Positions 13,356 to 26,063 are shown, counted from the first letter of the stretch. The stretch: DNA of 64,000 nt from Auricularia sp. M13 (GCA_037042915.1 CM073196.1:434001-498000); one strand, 5' to 3'. Numbers and translations are program-made. The notes: a model not told the origin generated them from the sequence alone.

Positions 13356-15883
13356 CATGCTGTGACCCTTGCATATCTGGGCCTTGTTCCTCGCATTGTA
13401 TTCCAGCCGATTGCAAAACGATAGACCCCAATAGCACCCGACGCACGCTCCACGTCGGAAGGGCGGCACCACCTGAAGCGCGCAGCTCCATGCCTCGGTC
13501 GAGCTCGGTCAGAATGGCGCTGGGACTGCTCTGCATGTACCCAAGCGTACTGGGCCTCCCAACCGCCCCTGATAAACTTCCAAATCATCCTAATAGAGCC
13601 TTGTCGCAGTCAAGGAACTCCAGCTGAGGCGCTGAGGGTTGCAAGGCATCTACAGCGCATGCTTCTACCACGGCCGCAGTTGCCGGAGTACAGTCGGAAG
13701 GCCGCTCACAACCTTTCCGACCTTTCCGAAAAAGCCCCACTTTGCTCAGTGGAGTGCGCGTCGGGTGCTATTGGGGTCTATCGTTTTGCAATCGGCTGTC
13801 ACGTGTGGACGTGTGTGCCAACATGGGTTCGTTTACGAGTTTCATTCCGGCAAGAATCCCGCTGTCAACGGCGTAACAGATAACAGATGTTCCAAAGAGT
13901 GCTAGTCTGTCACGTCCATTGTATAATGCCCTGCAATGTGTGAGCTCGTGTGTCCCACATGACTGTTGACACGCAAGATACAGTGCGCCGTGCACGGACG
14001 GAACACTGGTGTGCACTCCTCTGACAGATTCCACGCTGCGCTTGGACCCCTAGGTCCCAGATCCTACTGACGCTCAGGAATACCTTGGCGGTAACTGTCA
14101 TTACAATCGCCCCTCGCCTCTCCAGGCTGTGAGCCTCGGCTGTGAACTAGTATATTCGGATTCGTATCTGTCCGCGAAGGAGACTAGATTCGTATCATGG
14201 TAACCCCACACTGTCGGATAATCCGCGCAGTTGAAGACCCGCGACTGATCCTGAACACGCGGAACAATGAGGTTCGGTCAGATTAAGGTGTAGGTATGAG
14301 GTGCGCGGCCATATGGAGGACTCTCTGTACCTTGAAAGCACCGGTGTTCTGTGGTCAGGACGCCGATTCAGATACACTTACTCAACGCCTAAGCGCTGAG
14401 CGCGCACGCCTAAGCTTATCCGGAGGAATTGGCAAGAGTACAAACACTGCCGCCGTTGACTTCGCACCCTTGCGCGGACGCCTAGAACAACTGGAAGGTA
14501 TGTTCTTACCTGATCGGAATCCCTGGCTATCAGACGTGCATAATCTATGAAACCATGCACTGTTCGGTTGAAACAACACGTACGTTTACGCCTGAATTCG
14601 AGTTGTTCTACCAGGGTACGCGCGGAACCTGCTCTCGCCGGTGTTCTCGCCGGAATGAAGGCCATAGGCGCACAGGGGCACACACTTGCCCACACTTGAG
14701 TACAACAAAGTCGTTTAACGCGACAGGACGCTACTAGGCACCAGACGAGTCATTCCGATGCTGCTAAGGGTAGGCCCCTCACCCGCAGCGTCGACTCCAC
14801 CTGCAAGCCAGCTACTGGAGTAGCTCGCACGAGCTCACGACACACGCTTTCCGAGACTTCTGTGTGCCTGACCACTCGGACGAGTGACTGGAGATGGGGT
14901 CGCGTTCGCCGTCAATGCGCAATAGTCTCAGATCGTCAGTAGCACGGACCGCAGGCGTAAATTGGCGAACGACAGCGGGATTGGTGTGTCGTGTGTGATG
15001 GAATCCACGATTATAGTGGCAGGTCACGGTACGAGCGAGGTAACCTGATGCACTGAACGGCGGTCGAAAGCACTGCTATAATCGATTTCGACTCGCCGAG
15101 AAATGAAGGCGAATTCAGGTGTCGGCGGCCTCCTGAAACAGTATCAACATCATGTGAAACGAGGGAGGGAATTGGTAAGCCAGCGTTCGCGAAACGCATC
15201 GAGACGGAGCACAAGGCCCCAACTTCGTCGTCGACTCGAACTACAGCAGCCGAGACACTCGGGAGAGCGAGACATGGAGGGCGTCGCGATGCTCGTGCTC
15301 TCCAACCAGGAGGACCTACTAGCGCACGCACCGGGCACTACGCAGCTCGCGGACACGACAACTGACGGAAAGTTCGATGGCTTCCACAGCGCGACAGGCA
15401 GTTGAGCAAGAGAGTCCTTGGGTAGTCTACTCAAGTACTGCCGATTGAGAATTCGCACGGGAGCATGGAGCCAGAGTAAATGAACATCCGATGTGAACGC
15501 GTACTTTGAGAGCGAGCACGCTGCCCAAGGACTGACGCCAGTGTGTTTCCCGGAGCGCAGGAAGTAGAACAATGTGGCTGAATTATGGCGGGCGAGTGTC
15601 ATCTTGTAAGCTGAGGTACGCATTCAGCGAGAGCCAGTCACGAATCGAAGAGATTTTCAATTTCCAGCGACCGGCCGAAAGAAAAAATTATTCGACATCG
15701 GTGGGTGTTGCCAGTCATTTTCGTTGTCTGTAAGAAGCGCAGAGCGCATCAAGTTCGCAGCGTACCCATTGGTACATTGGTGAGGTTGCTGAATCGTCGA
15801 AGGAACAGATCAAGCCGGCGAGCCGTGCCGGATGCAGCCGACGCGCAACCCTTCCTGCTGCTCAACGGTTCCTTCCATTCGCA
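13356..15883. other. Intergenic, about 2.5 kb, no supported gene
   Basis: Apart from the inverted repeat at 13405-13797 and the repeat modules at 14200-14225 and 15530-15725, I see only short ORFs without splice support or recognisable motifs. Confidence 0.5.
13405..13797. repeat. Imperfect inverted repeat, arms of about 42-53 bp
   Basis: The left arm (13405-13446, extendable with mismatches to about 13456) is the near-perfect reverse complement of 13754-13797 (extendable to about 13744). The core words are GATTGCAAAACGATAGACCC and GGGTCTATCGTTTTGCAATC. The loop is about 300 bp. I see no flanking target duplication and no transposase, so it may be a small non-autonomous element, a foldback relic or a hairpin transcript source. 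Confidence 0.75.
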
Positions 15884-16665
15884 ATGGCCAGTGTCAAAAT
15901 TGCCACGCTAATTATTCGGGTATGTCTTGTAGCTGAGCACCAACGCGTTTTGCTGACTTCAGCGCTGGAGAGACCATAGCAAAGCCAATAAGCAACAGTC
16001 TGAAAGAGCAGGCGCGACAGTGCGTGTCCATGCACTCATACCAGCGATACTGGCGCTGAATTTATGTGGAGACACCCGAAGTTCCGCGAGCTATGCGTGG
16101 GCCTCGCACAGCGCATGCATCGCGCGGAAATTCGGATGCGCTACCATCTGCTCGGCCAGGAGCGCAAAGCCGTACGCCCGCTAAACGAAAAGACGTACGC
16201 TTCACGCTCTATGCCTACTTTTTATCTCAAACTTGATTTCATACAGAGCAGTCGATAACGGCGCGAATGCCATAGCTGAAGGATTCCTGTTCAGCGTCGC
16301 GGCTAGCCTAATTATTGCCGAACAGTGGCGATCTTCAAGAAAAGAGACCAGACGGCGCGAAGGCGTTGCGGATAGCATCGAAGACCTCTCAGCAGGCATT
16401 CAAGAGCTGCGTAGCTCCGTAGAGAATCTGACGGTGCGTCTGGAGGAGGAACGAGAACGGTGCGTCGCATTTGTTTCCTTGCATGCCGTCGACTAGCTCA
16501 TTTTCTCTTAGAAGCAACCAGATGGCGCAGGTACTCGACACGGTGCTTCAGGTGGCATTGAACAACTCCTTGACCGAGTTCATGGATACTCCTTTACGCG
16601 TACCTGCGTCGAAGCCCGAAACACCGCAACTTTCGCCTCCGCCGCCTGCCGAATCGGATCCTTGA
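15884..16665 (+). CDS. OPA3: OPA3-like mitochondrial protein
   Basis: Five exons: 15884-15919, 15973-16019, 16072-16194, 16247-16459, 16512-16665; 190 aa. The N-terminus MASVKIATLIIR followed by TIAKPISNSLKEQARQ and HPKFRELC is the family signature. The middle block with GANAIAEGFLFSVAASL is the conserved hydrophobic region. A charged coiled-coil stretch (about residues 95-125) and a proline-rich tail follow. OPA3 proteins are mitochondrial membrane-associated, linked to mitochondrial morphology and lipid metabolism; exact function is not settled. The first acceptor (GAGAG) and second acceptor (GTGGAG) lack a pyrimidine before AG, but only these junctions restore the conserved RTIAKP and RQHPKF sequences. 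Confidence 0.92.
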
Positions 16666-17185
16666 TCGACTTAATCACGCTTTAGCCCTCATCCGCATAT
16701 TCATCGTTGGTTTTGCCTGTAGACGGACACAATCCCTGCTCTGAATCGAGATCTCATGTTTTAACCGACTGGTGTTGCCGGTGCGCTGTATGCTCCAAAC
16801 AGTTCAGATGAAGACTTTGCGCTTAGCACGGGACAAGATACTGTTATGTACCCAAGAGATGACAATTCGGTCACAATCCCAGAACCGCTATCGTCCACGC
16901 AGAAGATCTTGCTTCCGGGTGAAATCGTCAGGATTGCAACCTTTTCAAGGGCTCCCGATTAATCTATTTGAGCGCAATTCGCTGGTTCTGTTCCTGGGTC
17001 TGAAAAGACATAAGCATGGTGTGTAATCCTACTCAGATTGATTACGTACCAATACTGACCCTTATGTAGGCTTCGGCATATGGGATCATTGGGTGACGCG
17101 GCTGGGGAAGCCTTTTATCTACTTAAACAACCGCAGGCCCTCTTGAACTTGAAGCGGCCTTCCCACTCCGCGCATTCCCAGCATC
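16666..17185. other. Intergenic between OPA3-like gene and dehydrogenase
   Basis: About 520 bp holding the 3' end of the OPA3-like transcript and the promoter of the dehydrogenase. No clear TATA box or coding exon is seen. Confidence 0.5.
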
Positions 17186-18064
17186 ATGGGTGCCTACAAC
17201 GACGTTCACGAGCAGCTCTGCGAGAAGCCCGAGCTCCCTAAGGGCGACTTCACGGGCAAGACGGTTCTCGTCACCGGTGCGAACGTCGGACTGGGAAAGG
17301 AAGCTGTAAGGCACTTCGTGCGTCTTAACGCCGCGCGCGTCATCATGGCCGTGAGGTCTGTGTCCAAGGGAGAGGCTGCCCGAGCTGAGATACTCGCCAC
17401 GCCTGCCCTCGCCGGCAAGAATGCAACCGTCCTGGTCTGGCAGGTCGACCTCTCGTCGTACGCCAGCGTGCAAGCCTTCGCGGAACGCGCATGTACCGAG
17501 GTCGACCGTGTGGACGTCGCGGTGCTCAACGCCGGCGTCGCGATGTACACATTCGAGCTGGCCGAACGGGACGAGATGACGATCACCGTCAACGTTGTCA
17601 GCACCATCCTCCTCGCCGTGCTCCTCCTCCCCACGCTGCGACGCACCGCGCAGTCTTTCCGGACGGTCCCTGTTATCTCCGTCGTAGGGAGCGGCATCCA
17701 CAACTACGCCTCGTTCCCCGAGCAGTCCGCAGACAACATCTTCGCCGCGCTGAACGACCCGGCGCGCGCGCGCATGTCTGCCCGGTACACCGTCTCCAAG
17801 CTCGTCCAGCTCTTCGTCGTGCGCGAGCTCGCTGCGCTCGTCAAGGACTCGCAGCCGTTCGTCGTGGTCAATACGCTCAACCCCGGACTGTGCGGGACGG
17901 AGCTCGTCAGGGACGCCTCGGGACTCTATACGCTACAGGTCAAGGTGGCGAGGAGCCTCATGGGGTGGACTGCCGAGGAGGGCAGCCGGACGCTTGTCCA
18001 TGCGGCAAGCGCGGGAGTGGAAAGCCACGGCGCATATCTCAGTGCAGCCAAGATCAAACCGTGA
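17186..18064 (+). CDS. Short-chain dehydrogenase/reductase (SDR)
   Basis: Intronless, 292 aa. The classical SDR landmarks are present: cofactor loop TGANVGLG (residues 30-37), NAG (115-117) in strand 4, a serine in ISVVGSG (about 165-169) and the catalytic YTVSK (Tyr201, Lys205). A single ORF of normal length for the family. It resembles the retinol-dehydrogenase/WW-oxidoreductase-like SDRs common in fungi, which use NAD(P)(H) to oxidise or reduce an alcohol or ketone; the substrate cannot be read from the sequence. No signal peptide or membrane segment is obvious. The lack of introns is unlike most neighbours but common for fungal SDRs. Confidence 0.93.
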   Translation: MGAYNDVHEQLCEKPELPKGDFTGKTVLVTGANVGLGKEAVRHFVRLNAARVIMAVRSVSKGEAARAEILATPALAGKNATVLVWQVDLSSYASVQAFAERACTEVDRVDVAVLNAGVAMYTFELAERDEMTITVNVVSTILLAVLLLPTLRRTAQSFRTVPVISVVGSGIHNYASFPEQSADNIFAALNDPARARMSARYTVSKLVQLFVVRELAALVKDSQPFVVVNTLNPGLCGTELVRDASGLYTLQVKVARSLMGWTAEEGSRTLVHAASAGVESHGAYLSAAKIKP

Positions 18065-19113
18065 GCAGAGCCACTTCATATGTGAGACGGGCTTTCCAGA
18101 TTGACTCTGCTCGTACAGTTCCGCAATGTCACCGTTCGTCACGAGCCCTGAAGGCGTTCGCCTTCAGAAGAAGTTGTGGAGTGAGCTTTCTGCGAAGCTC
18201 GAGGCGGTTTACCCTGGTTTCAATGCTCTCATCTAGTTTTTCGCAGAGATAATGTCCCATACCACAGTCCTCAGAATTTCTAATTACACTCCTTGCTCCA
18301 TAGAATGCATGCACGATTTCTGTGGAATATTCAATTTCCAATAAGTTGAGCTTTGTGCAGTTCGCGATGTCTGAACGTACTGCACTGAATTGCAATGGAC
18401 TATTCGTTTCCATGTCTAGGGACATGGCACATTATCCTTTTTGAGCGTAGAGCAGATGCGTGGCCCTAGTCATGTTTCACGCTGGTTTACCATTCGCTTG
18501 GTTTTGCACCGTCGATCATCCTCAGGGCCTGATGTGTTGACATCTTGGCCTTCCCGATATTGACGGCCCCAATGTCGTTCTTCCCCAAGTTATTCAACCT
18601 CATTGACTGCCTTGCAAATTTTGTCATACTTGGCCGCATGCGGGTATCTAGCCCGTGGTCGTGCATGCTTATTTTGTGAGCCAGCCGTTACCATGCCGGC
18701 CGCCGGCATTTTCGTGCTCGGATACCCGCGCATCGGTGTCTCGACCTTCGCGCCAGCCTTCACGCAGCGGTCCAATCTGGCTTTCGGAAGAAGGCGGGAC
18801 CCAATGGTGTCTACGGAGGGCTTTACAGGAGAAGTCCTGCGACTTGTGTCGGATACTCGGGGTAATCATATGAGGCGTCCCCTTGACGATGCTTCGGTGC
18901 TACGTGACGGCGCTTCTGAAACGAGGACCGTCTGGCCCTCGTCCTTTTCTCTTGGTCACCGTCATCCCTCGTTCTTTTTATCCTTCTTGGCCACTGCCCG
19001 CCTGCGGTACTGGCTACTGCCTGGTGCTTTCGTTCTTTCCACCGCCCATCCGGGGCCCGTCCTTCGCTAAAAGTCCTGTACGATGCTTCACACCCTGCGC
19101 GTCCAGTTTGAGA
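18065..19113. other. Intergenic, about 1 kb
   Basis: The last 250 bp before 19114 are pyrimidine-rich and probably the 5' leader or promoter of the membrane-protein gene. An ORF at 18603-19070 has no recognisable motif and is not called. Confidence 0.45.
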
Positions 19114-21449
19114 ATGCCGTGCGTGTCTGGCGCTCTGCCTCTTCCCGCCTCTGTGCAGTTCCACAGACTCACGCGACCCGACTTGCAGTACACCCGCATC
19201 ACGCTCACGCCTTTCCACTTTTGCTTTTTCGTCGTCATCTTCCTCCACTGCGCAGCGCTCGTTTTTCTGCAGTCAGTCTCGTTCGTCGTCAATGCGGAGG
19301 CGCGCGACTTCATGATCCACGTGCGTCCTCGCCGCACCTTTGGCCTTCTGGCGCGCTGACTGGGGCTGGACAGATCATGCAAGTGACAGGCGCGCGGCGC
19401 GACGCGCTGGCCGTCGTGGCCACCAAGCCGCTGATGCTCTTCATGTGCCAGTCCGTCCCCGGCAACGGTCTGTCGTGCGGACTCAGCGACAGGGAGTACC
19501 AGGACGCCAAGCACGCCTGCATGCAAATATCGCCTCCTATGAACATGACTGACGCCGAAATGTCCGCCATGGTGCGTCTCCAGGGCCCCCTTTCACTGTG
19601 CACACGAATTAATGAATTGCGAAATCCAGGATACCGACGACAGCGATGGCGACGACGACGGTGCCAGCGCAAAGAAGAGGATGCTTTATCCGCAAGACAT
19701 GACGCTCATCCCTGACATCCGCAACTCGTCTCTCGTCGGGCTCTCCATCGTCGGCATTGGCACTCCCACCGGCATCCGCGACCCCAACGGAAACCTCTGG
19801 GTGTCCGATGCGTGTGCCGCCGCGCTGCGCTACCCGGAGCAGATGTTTCAGGATTCGGAGCGCGAGAACGTCTCGTTCTTGTTCTTTCACATCTGGCTAC
19901 TCGTCATTTCCTTCGCTGCGGTACGCTGCCTCGCAGGATATCGTGCTAGATGCTGATCCTATTCGTCGCAACAGATAACCAATGAAAGCATTCCTCATCT
20001 GTACGCGCCTTTTGCTCTGGGATTCCGTCATAACTGAACCTGGCGTAGTGCTTCCGCTCTGGCCGGCCAGTGTCTTGCGACAACGTTTTCGGTCTGGGAC
20101 GTCTTTCGCACTCTCACCTTCAAGTCGCGCTACGAGCAGCTCGTGGAGAAGACGCTGTGCGGGGGCGCTAACATGCTGCCGAACTACTGGCGCATGCGCA
20201 ACCAGTTCAACGTGCGCTGTGCGCTGTCACGGCGCGCCGCGTTCTGACTATCTCGCAGGCGTCCATTGCGTCGATTAACTTCGGCGTCCTCGTCATCTCG
20301 GCCTACCTCTCCATCAAGCTTATCAAGGCGCGTTCCCCCGCCCTCGCGGTGTCGTTTCCCTGGTTGACAGAGACCCTTTAGCTATACTCCACTGCGACGT
20401 TCCGCAGTGTAGGATCTGCACCGACGATTGAAAGGCTCTACCGCGTACGTAGGGTAACACTGTCGTTTCACGCATGCGACTAACGCATTGTTCGCCAGAT
20501 TCTTACAGCGTTCTCGACCATCCTCCGCCTATACCTGTTTTTCCTCATGCTCACCACTGCACTATGGATCGACCAAATTGACGGAGGGCTCATGCACACG
20601 TTCCTGACGCAGCAGCAGTTCAACGGCTATCTGGGCATTTGCAGTATTGCGCTCATCGTGAGTCCACAATCCCCCGACGCCCGCAGTGCCAAGCACTAAA
20701 ATGCGTGACCTCCGCAGGTGGCACTTCCGCTGGTGATCATGGTACGCATACCTGCCATGATGGTAATGATGCGTCTTAGCTGACGGTGGCGCAGGGCGAC
20801 ATGTCGATGCGTCAAGAACGGCGCCACCTGGCGAACGGCTTCCTCGTCGCGCAGACGCTCTTCCTGGGGTACCACGGCGCGCTGCTCGGCAGTTCGCCCA
20901 TCTACCGCTGGACGCTCATCGTCTGGCCGTTCTTTGCGCTCAACGTCGGCGCGGCGTTCATCTTGGCTGCCGCGACGCTCGTTCTGGGCGTCATCTGCCG
21001 CCGCAACTTCGGACGCGGGCTCGACCACTACTGTGCGCATAACTCCTTCATCTCACCCGCCCGTCGTTATACTCAAACCTCATGCACGCGTAGTGCACGT
21101 GACAAACGTGCTGGAGAGCACAGGCTTCACGCGCGGCTTCATGCCGGCCGAGCGCACGCCCTCGCGGCGGCGGCTGAACGGCGACAAGGCGAAGCAGTTC
21201 GACGCGGTGCTCGAACAGGGCGACACGGTCAAGGTCAAGAGCGCGTTCCGGTCGAACACGACGGCGAAGAAGCCCAGCGGCAAGAAGAGCCGCTTCCGCG
21301 ACAGCACGGAGAGCTTCGGGCAGACGAGCCTCGAGGAGGAGAAGTACGTCGGCGTGTCGACCGGCGACTCCATCCCCGTGTTCGACAACCGCGCCGCCGT
21401 GCGCGCGCCCGACGGTGCAGCTGGTAGGCGCGAGGCTGGAGATGTTTGA
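19114..21449 (+). CDS. Polytopic membrane protein of unknown function
   Basis: Eleven exons: 19114-19320, 19374-19571, 19630-19920, 19975-20000, 20049-20211, 20259-20327, 20382-20444, 20499-20657, 20718-20741, 20795-21032, 21094-21449; about 597 aa. About seven hydrophobic helices are visible: one near the N-terminus (FHFCFFVVIF), one after a roughly 170-residue loop (FHIWLLVISF), then five closely spaced ones up to about residue 480. The large loop holds Cys and Asp-rich patches and probably faces outward or into a lumen. The last 120 residues are a basic, Ser/Thr-rich cytoplasmic-type tail. The sixth intron (20328-20381) needs a GC donor. The topology recalls fungal seven-helix proteins, but I cannot name a family. 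Confidence 0.75.
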
Positions 21450-22982
21450 TGGGGATGGAACTGAAGGAGTGGATACCCCGTGTTGTTGGTGTGTTGTGTT
21501 GGGTGGAGGCTGAAGGAGCTTGGAACTTGGAGGAGGATACGGGCGTTTTTAGCACGAAGCACTGGCTGCTTGGTTCCGTCTCTCTTTGCGACATGTGCCT
21601 GTGGATGAATACCTTGTATCGAGTAGGATAGGTGCAAGCAAGCAGAATTGCCACCCCTGCGTGCTTGCCCCGAGCGAGGAGTAGTCAATGCAGGATACCG
21701 ACCAAGCGGCTGCACATCGTTCATCATGTATGCGGTTTAGTTGGGGTATTGGCCGAATTATCTCGGTCGATCAGCACAAGTAGTCTCCTCCCTGACGAGC
21801 GTGCGGGTGTCATTTTTTCGCGAAACCAATGGGATATTGGATGATACTTCGGGGGGGGACAGCACTTGCAAAGACCTTGAAATCGTCTCTCGGGAAAGGG
21901 TGGGTGGAGACTGCAAGTATGAAGCGTTCAACCTCACATCATCCCTACAGATTGCCACTGATGCGACTCTCCGCGTCGTACGCGCGCATTCTACTGCCAT
22001 ACAAGATAGTGTGAGTGTCGCATGATGTGCCGCGCGGAAGTCCGGCGGTGTCTGAGAGAGAGAAGTCTGAGAAAGTCTCTCTCCGCTCCAGGGCGAAGCA
22101 TATGCCCGCCTGAGTCTGTACCGTAAACACTCGAGCGTTGTTAATTAACCGAATGCCAAGATCAAGTCTCAGGTAGTTCTGAGCTCCGGCCGTGGTCTTA
22201 CTTTCCCACGGATTTGACCAATGCCCAGTCTGAACAAGCAGCCATACTACTTACTTGTGTAGACATCCAGTCTTCTAGTGCTCTCCTTTTTGGAGGGCTT
22301 GCACTGCGCTTTACGAGGCCCACCGCGCGATCTCCGTGGCTACCAGATGGAAGACGGTGGAAGGTAACTCGTCTTTGCGACAGCAGATCGCCTAAATACC
22401 GATGGAAAGCTGACTATGTATGTTTACATGCCTCATACGCTGATTCTTGGGTGGTATTATTAATCTGAACGCAAATAGCAGCGGATGACCTCGGTTGTGC
22501 AGATTCAGTGTAGCGCTGCAGAGCCGCATTAGAAGCCGGGCGCCGCCGGAAAGCGCGTCGCTCATGCGAGACGACACATACATACACTGCATTACAATCT
22601 ACACCCGGACTCGGCGTGGAGTTTGTATCGGCAGCGTAGTCCCTCTCGATTTGGAACGCCCTGCACAATGCCGACGGCTTCAATCTTCGGAGCTTGCTCT
22701 GCAGCTAGCCAACGCCTGCTGAGCACCTCAGTGGTCGAGCTTAAATCTCAACCTGCATTGCTTTACACTCCTTGAACGTCAGTCGTACGTACCGCGGATT
22801 TCGACGAGCTGTTGTTTCCGTTGTTTCAGCGAGCTGACACAGCGCGGATGCTTAGTCAGCGTTCTATTTGTAGCTCACCCGTGCCGGCGTGCCGCATGGA
22901 TTAACCGCCACCGCCGCTCTTTATAAACTGGCGCTCCAATGACGCGGCTGAAGCATCTCCTTGCCGTGCACGCTTTCCCCCT
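21450..22982. other. Intergenic, about 1.5 kb
   Basis: Nothing coding could be supported. The segment contains the 3' region of the membrane-protein gene and the promoter of the transporter; only short shadow ORFs are present. Confidence 0.5.
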
Positions 22983-25080
22983 ATGTCTGCTCATCGCCAT
23001 CCTCCTCTAGGTGAACGCGTCGACTCATGCCACTTGCCAAATGACCTGGAAAAACTCTACCCGCCCTCGCGCCGAGAGAGCTACTCGCGATCGCATGGCG
23101 GGAACCTCGAGACAGTGCTGAGCAGTCGGAGGTCGTCGACCACTGCGAACGAGCGCACGCCGCCCGAGCGTGACTCGGCGGCTTTGGAGCTGGGTGTCAC
23201 GGCGGAGGGCGACTTGAAGCGCCGCAAGACTGAGCAGACGAGAAACGACGAGGTTTTGCCTGTCGACGAGCGCGCATACCCAGACGACATTGTCACGTTC
23301 GACTCCAAGACCGACGCTGACAACCCGAAGAATGTAAGTGGTCTCATCTGCCCACACCGGTTCCGCAGCGTGCTAAGCGCCGGGCGCCCGGGAATTTGCA
23401 GTGGACGTTCTCCCGGAAGGTCACGATAACGCTACTATTTGGACTGACTACGATGTGCTCGACATTTGCTTCCTCCGTCTTCTCACCCGCCAGCCAGTAC
23501 ATCGCACGACAATACGGCATAACGACTGAAGTGTCCATTCTCGGGATTGCGATCTTCATTGCAGGGTACATCCCCGGTCCAGTATATTAGCTAATCCTTC
23601 CGCTTTGTACAGGAACTCACGCACCCTTCTAGGTCATATGGGCGCCCATATCCGAACTATATGGTCGCAGAATAGCAATTCTGCTGCCCATGTTCGTGTT
23701 TATCTGCTTGTCGGCGGCTACGGCGACCGCGAAGGATCTCCAGACAATCTTCATCACGCGTTTCTTCGCGGGCGTCATGGCCTCGTCGCCTGTGACGATC
23801 GCCGGTGGCGGCCTAGCAGACATGTTTGACCAGAAGGAGCGCGGCTCGGCCGTAGTCTTCTACGCGCTCGCCGTCGTCGCAGGTCCCACGCTAGGCCCTG
23901 TCATCGGCGGCGCGGTGTCCCAGAGCCACTTGGGCTGGCGCTGGACGGAGTACCTCACCGTCATCCTGACCGCGGTGATCGTCGGCGCAGCTGCGTTCTA
24001 CCTGCCCGAGACGTTCGCGCCCGTCATCCTCACGCGGAAAGCTCGCGCACTCCGGTTGCGGACCGGGCGCTGGGCGCTGCACTCGCGGCGTATGTGAGAT
24101 TTTTTCGGCTGGTTTCGCGACACGCTGACGGTGCTCCAGAGGAAATGACCGAGTACACGCTGACCTCGTTTCTTGAGGGGAACCTTTTACGACCGCTCAG
24201 GATGATCGCGCTCGAGCCGATGGTCACGTGAGCACCCTCGCGGATAGATGATTGCGAGCAGCCTCTGACTTCGTTGCAGTGCTATCACGCTCTACAACTC
24301 CTTTGCATGTAAACCCCGTCGAAAACCGCACAATTGAACTTCTCATATCTTCACAGATGGAATTTTGTATCTGCTGTTTGCCGCAGTGCCCATCGTCTAC
24401 GGCGGGCAGCGCGGCTGGAACACGCTCGAAGCGGCGCTCCCGTTCATCGCCGTGCTCATCGGCACGATTATCGCAGCAGGTCTCAACATATTCTACTCGA
24501 CGCGCATCTTCATGCCACTCGTGGAGAAGCACGGGCGCGTCGCTCCAGAGAAACGCTTGCCACCCATGATGGTCGGCGCCATCGCGTTCCCCATCGGGTT
24601 CTTCCTGCTCGGGTGGACCGCGAACCCCAGCATCTTCTGGTTCCCGAGTGTTCTGGGATTGGTGTTCATCGGGATGAGCTTCCTGCTCATCTTCCAGGTG
24701 CGCTCCGAATCCCGTGCATTCTCTCCAGTTAGCCACAATGCTCATAAGTTTTGCTTGATGGCAGGCTGGCATTAATTACCTCATCGACGCGTATACGCAG
24801 TACGCCGCGAGCGCCGTCGCGGCCAACACCTTCCTGCGCTCCATCTTCGCCGCGGCGCTGCCCTTCGTCGCCGAGCCGCTCTTCCACAACCTCGGCGTTC
24901 CGTGGGCCTGTGTGCGTTGCATTCACTCATTCAGGAATTTAACTAACAGTTTCATGTCGATAGACGCTTCTGGGCTGCATCAGCGTAGTCCTCGCGGCGG
25001 TCCCCTTCCTCTTCTTCATCTACGGCGCACGACTGCGCGCCATGTCTCGCATGGCGCAGGCCGACCATGATTCGGCGTAG
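22983..25080 (+). CDS. MFS transporter, DHA1-type (drug/polyamine-like)
   Basis: Eight exons: 22983-23333, 23402-23581, 23633-24089, 24140-24227, 24280-24308, 24357-24697, 24765-24911, 24964-25080; 569 aa. A 120-residue hydrophilic N-terminal tail precedes WTFSRKV at the start of the first helix. The motif WAPISELYGRR between helices 2 and 3 and the antiporter-type GPTLGPVIGG in helix 5 place it in the DHA1 group of proton antiporters, which includes fluconazole-resistance and polyamine transporters at the plasma membrane. Twelve helices fit the length. All introns are 48-67 nt with normal GT-AG ends. The substrate is not deducible. The fifth exon is only 29 nt. Confidence 0.92.
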
Positions 25081-26063
25081 CCTCGTAGACGTTTCCACTT
25101 GAAAATCACGATGCTCACACTCACGCTCATCGAGACGAAATTTTAAGCATCCTCACGACCGCATTGCAATGTATCATACTTCACAAACACGCATCTCGAA
25201 ATGTATTGTACGTCACGCACTTTCCATGATAATTAGCATCGTTCGGTATAGAGATTAGGTCACAGACAAATACGAATTGACTTCGACGGCTTCTGATCAT
25301 GAATAGCAAGGGGACAAGTTGAGAGAGAATGCTTCCCGCCTTGAAATAGCTTGTAGACGTCTTTCGTCATGGGATCAGGACAGACGAGCAATTCATGAAC
25401 CCGAGTTTTAGGGCGAATGTGCTCTCGCAGGCGCAATACAGCCCAGCCCCTTTGGCCCGTCTGTTTAGACTCCTGTCGCGCCGTATCGTTGAATTGTAGT
25501 CGTACTACCCGAATTCACATACCCAGATTTACCTCTCGGCTTTTCCGACAGATTCTCACTATAATAATGAAGCCTCCGAGATGGAATTACATAGGGCCGC
25601 CGCATTGGCGCATTATGATCGGATCACTATGTCGGATTTCCGGTCGTTATCTGCGAAGCATCCAGAACAGAGCGTTCCACAGATTGAGTCGGTCTAAACC
25701 TTAGTCTTACGCTGATGAATAGGTATTGGTGACATACGCATAACCAACTCTCAGAGGCTCAGCCTGCCCACCGACATTGCAATGTCCAAAATAAATCCCT
25801 GTGGGTACACCGGTTTCACAGAATAGTTTCTCACCATGCAATTAGATGGACACAAACCACAAAAGAGAGAGATTGACCTTCGACTGGAAGGGGAGGGATC
25901 AAGTCGTCAATGGTTGCCTCCGGCGCTTGCGGTGCTATGGACGAGTCGGAGTCTGAAGCGTCTGCTCCACCCTCTACCAGTTTCTCGTGGTCTTCCGGCC
26001 GCCCGCGCCGACGCCCGCCCCGCGCTCGTTGGACGCACGAAGCATTCACTTGCTTCCCAAGCC
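25081..26063. other. Intergenic, about 1 kb
   Basis: 3' end of the transporter and promoter of the eIF2A gene. Low-scoring ORFs at 25417-25704 and 25836-26049 have no motif or splice support. Confidence 0.5.

Noticed and set aside
10510-14178. TCCTTCGCGGA near 10510 and its reverse complement near 14168
   Set aside because: Eleven bases without extended pairing; could easily be chance.
17491-18252. 253-codon plus-strand ORF overlapping the dehydrogenase
   Set aside because: Arg-rich shadow frame of the SDR gene, whose own frame has all catalytic motifs.
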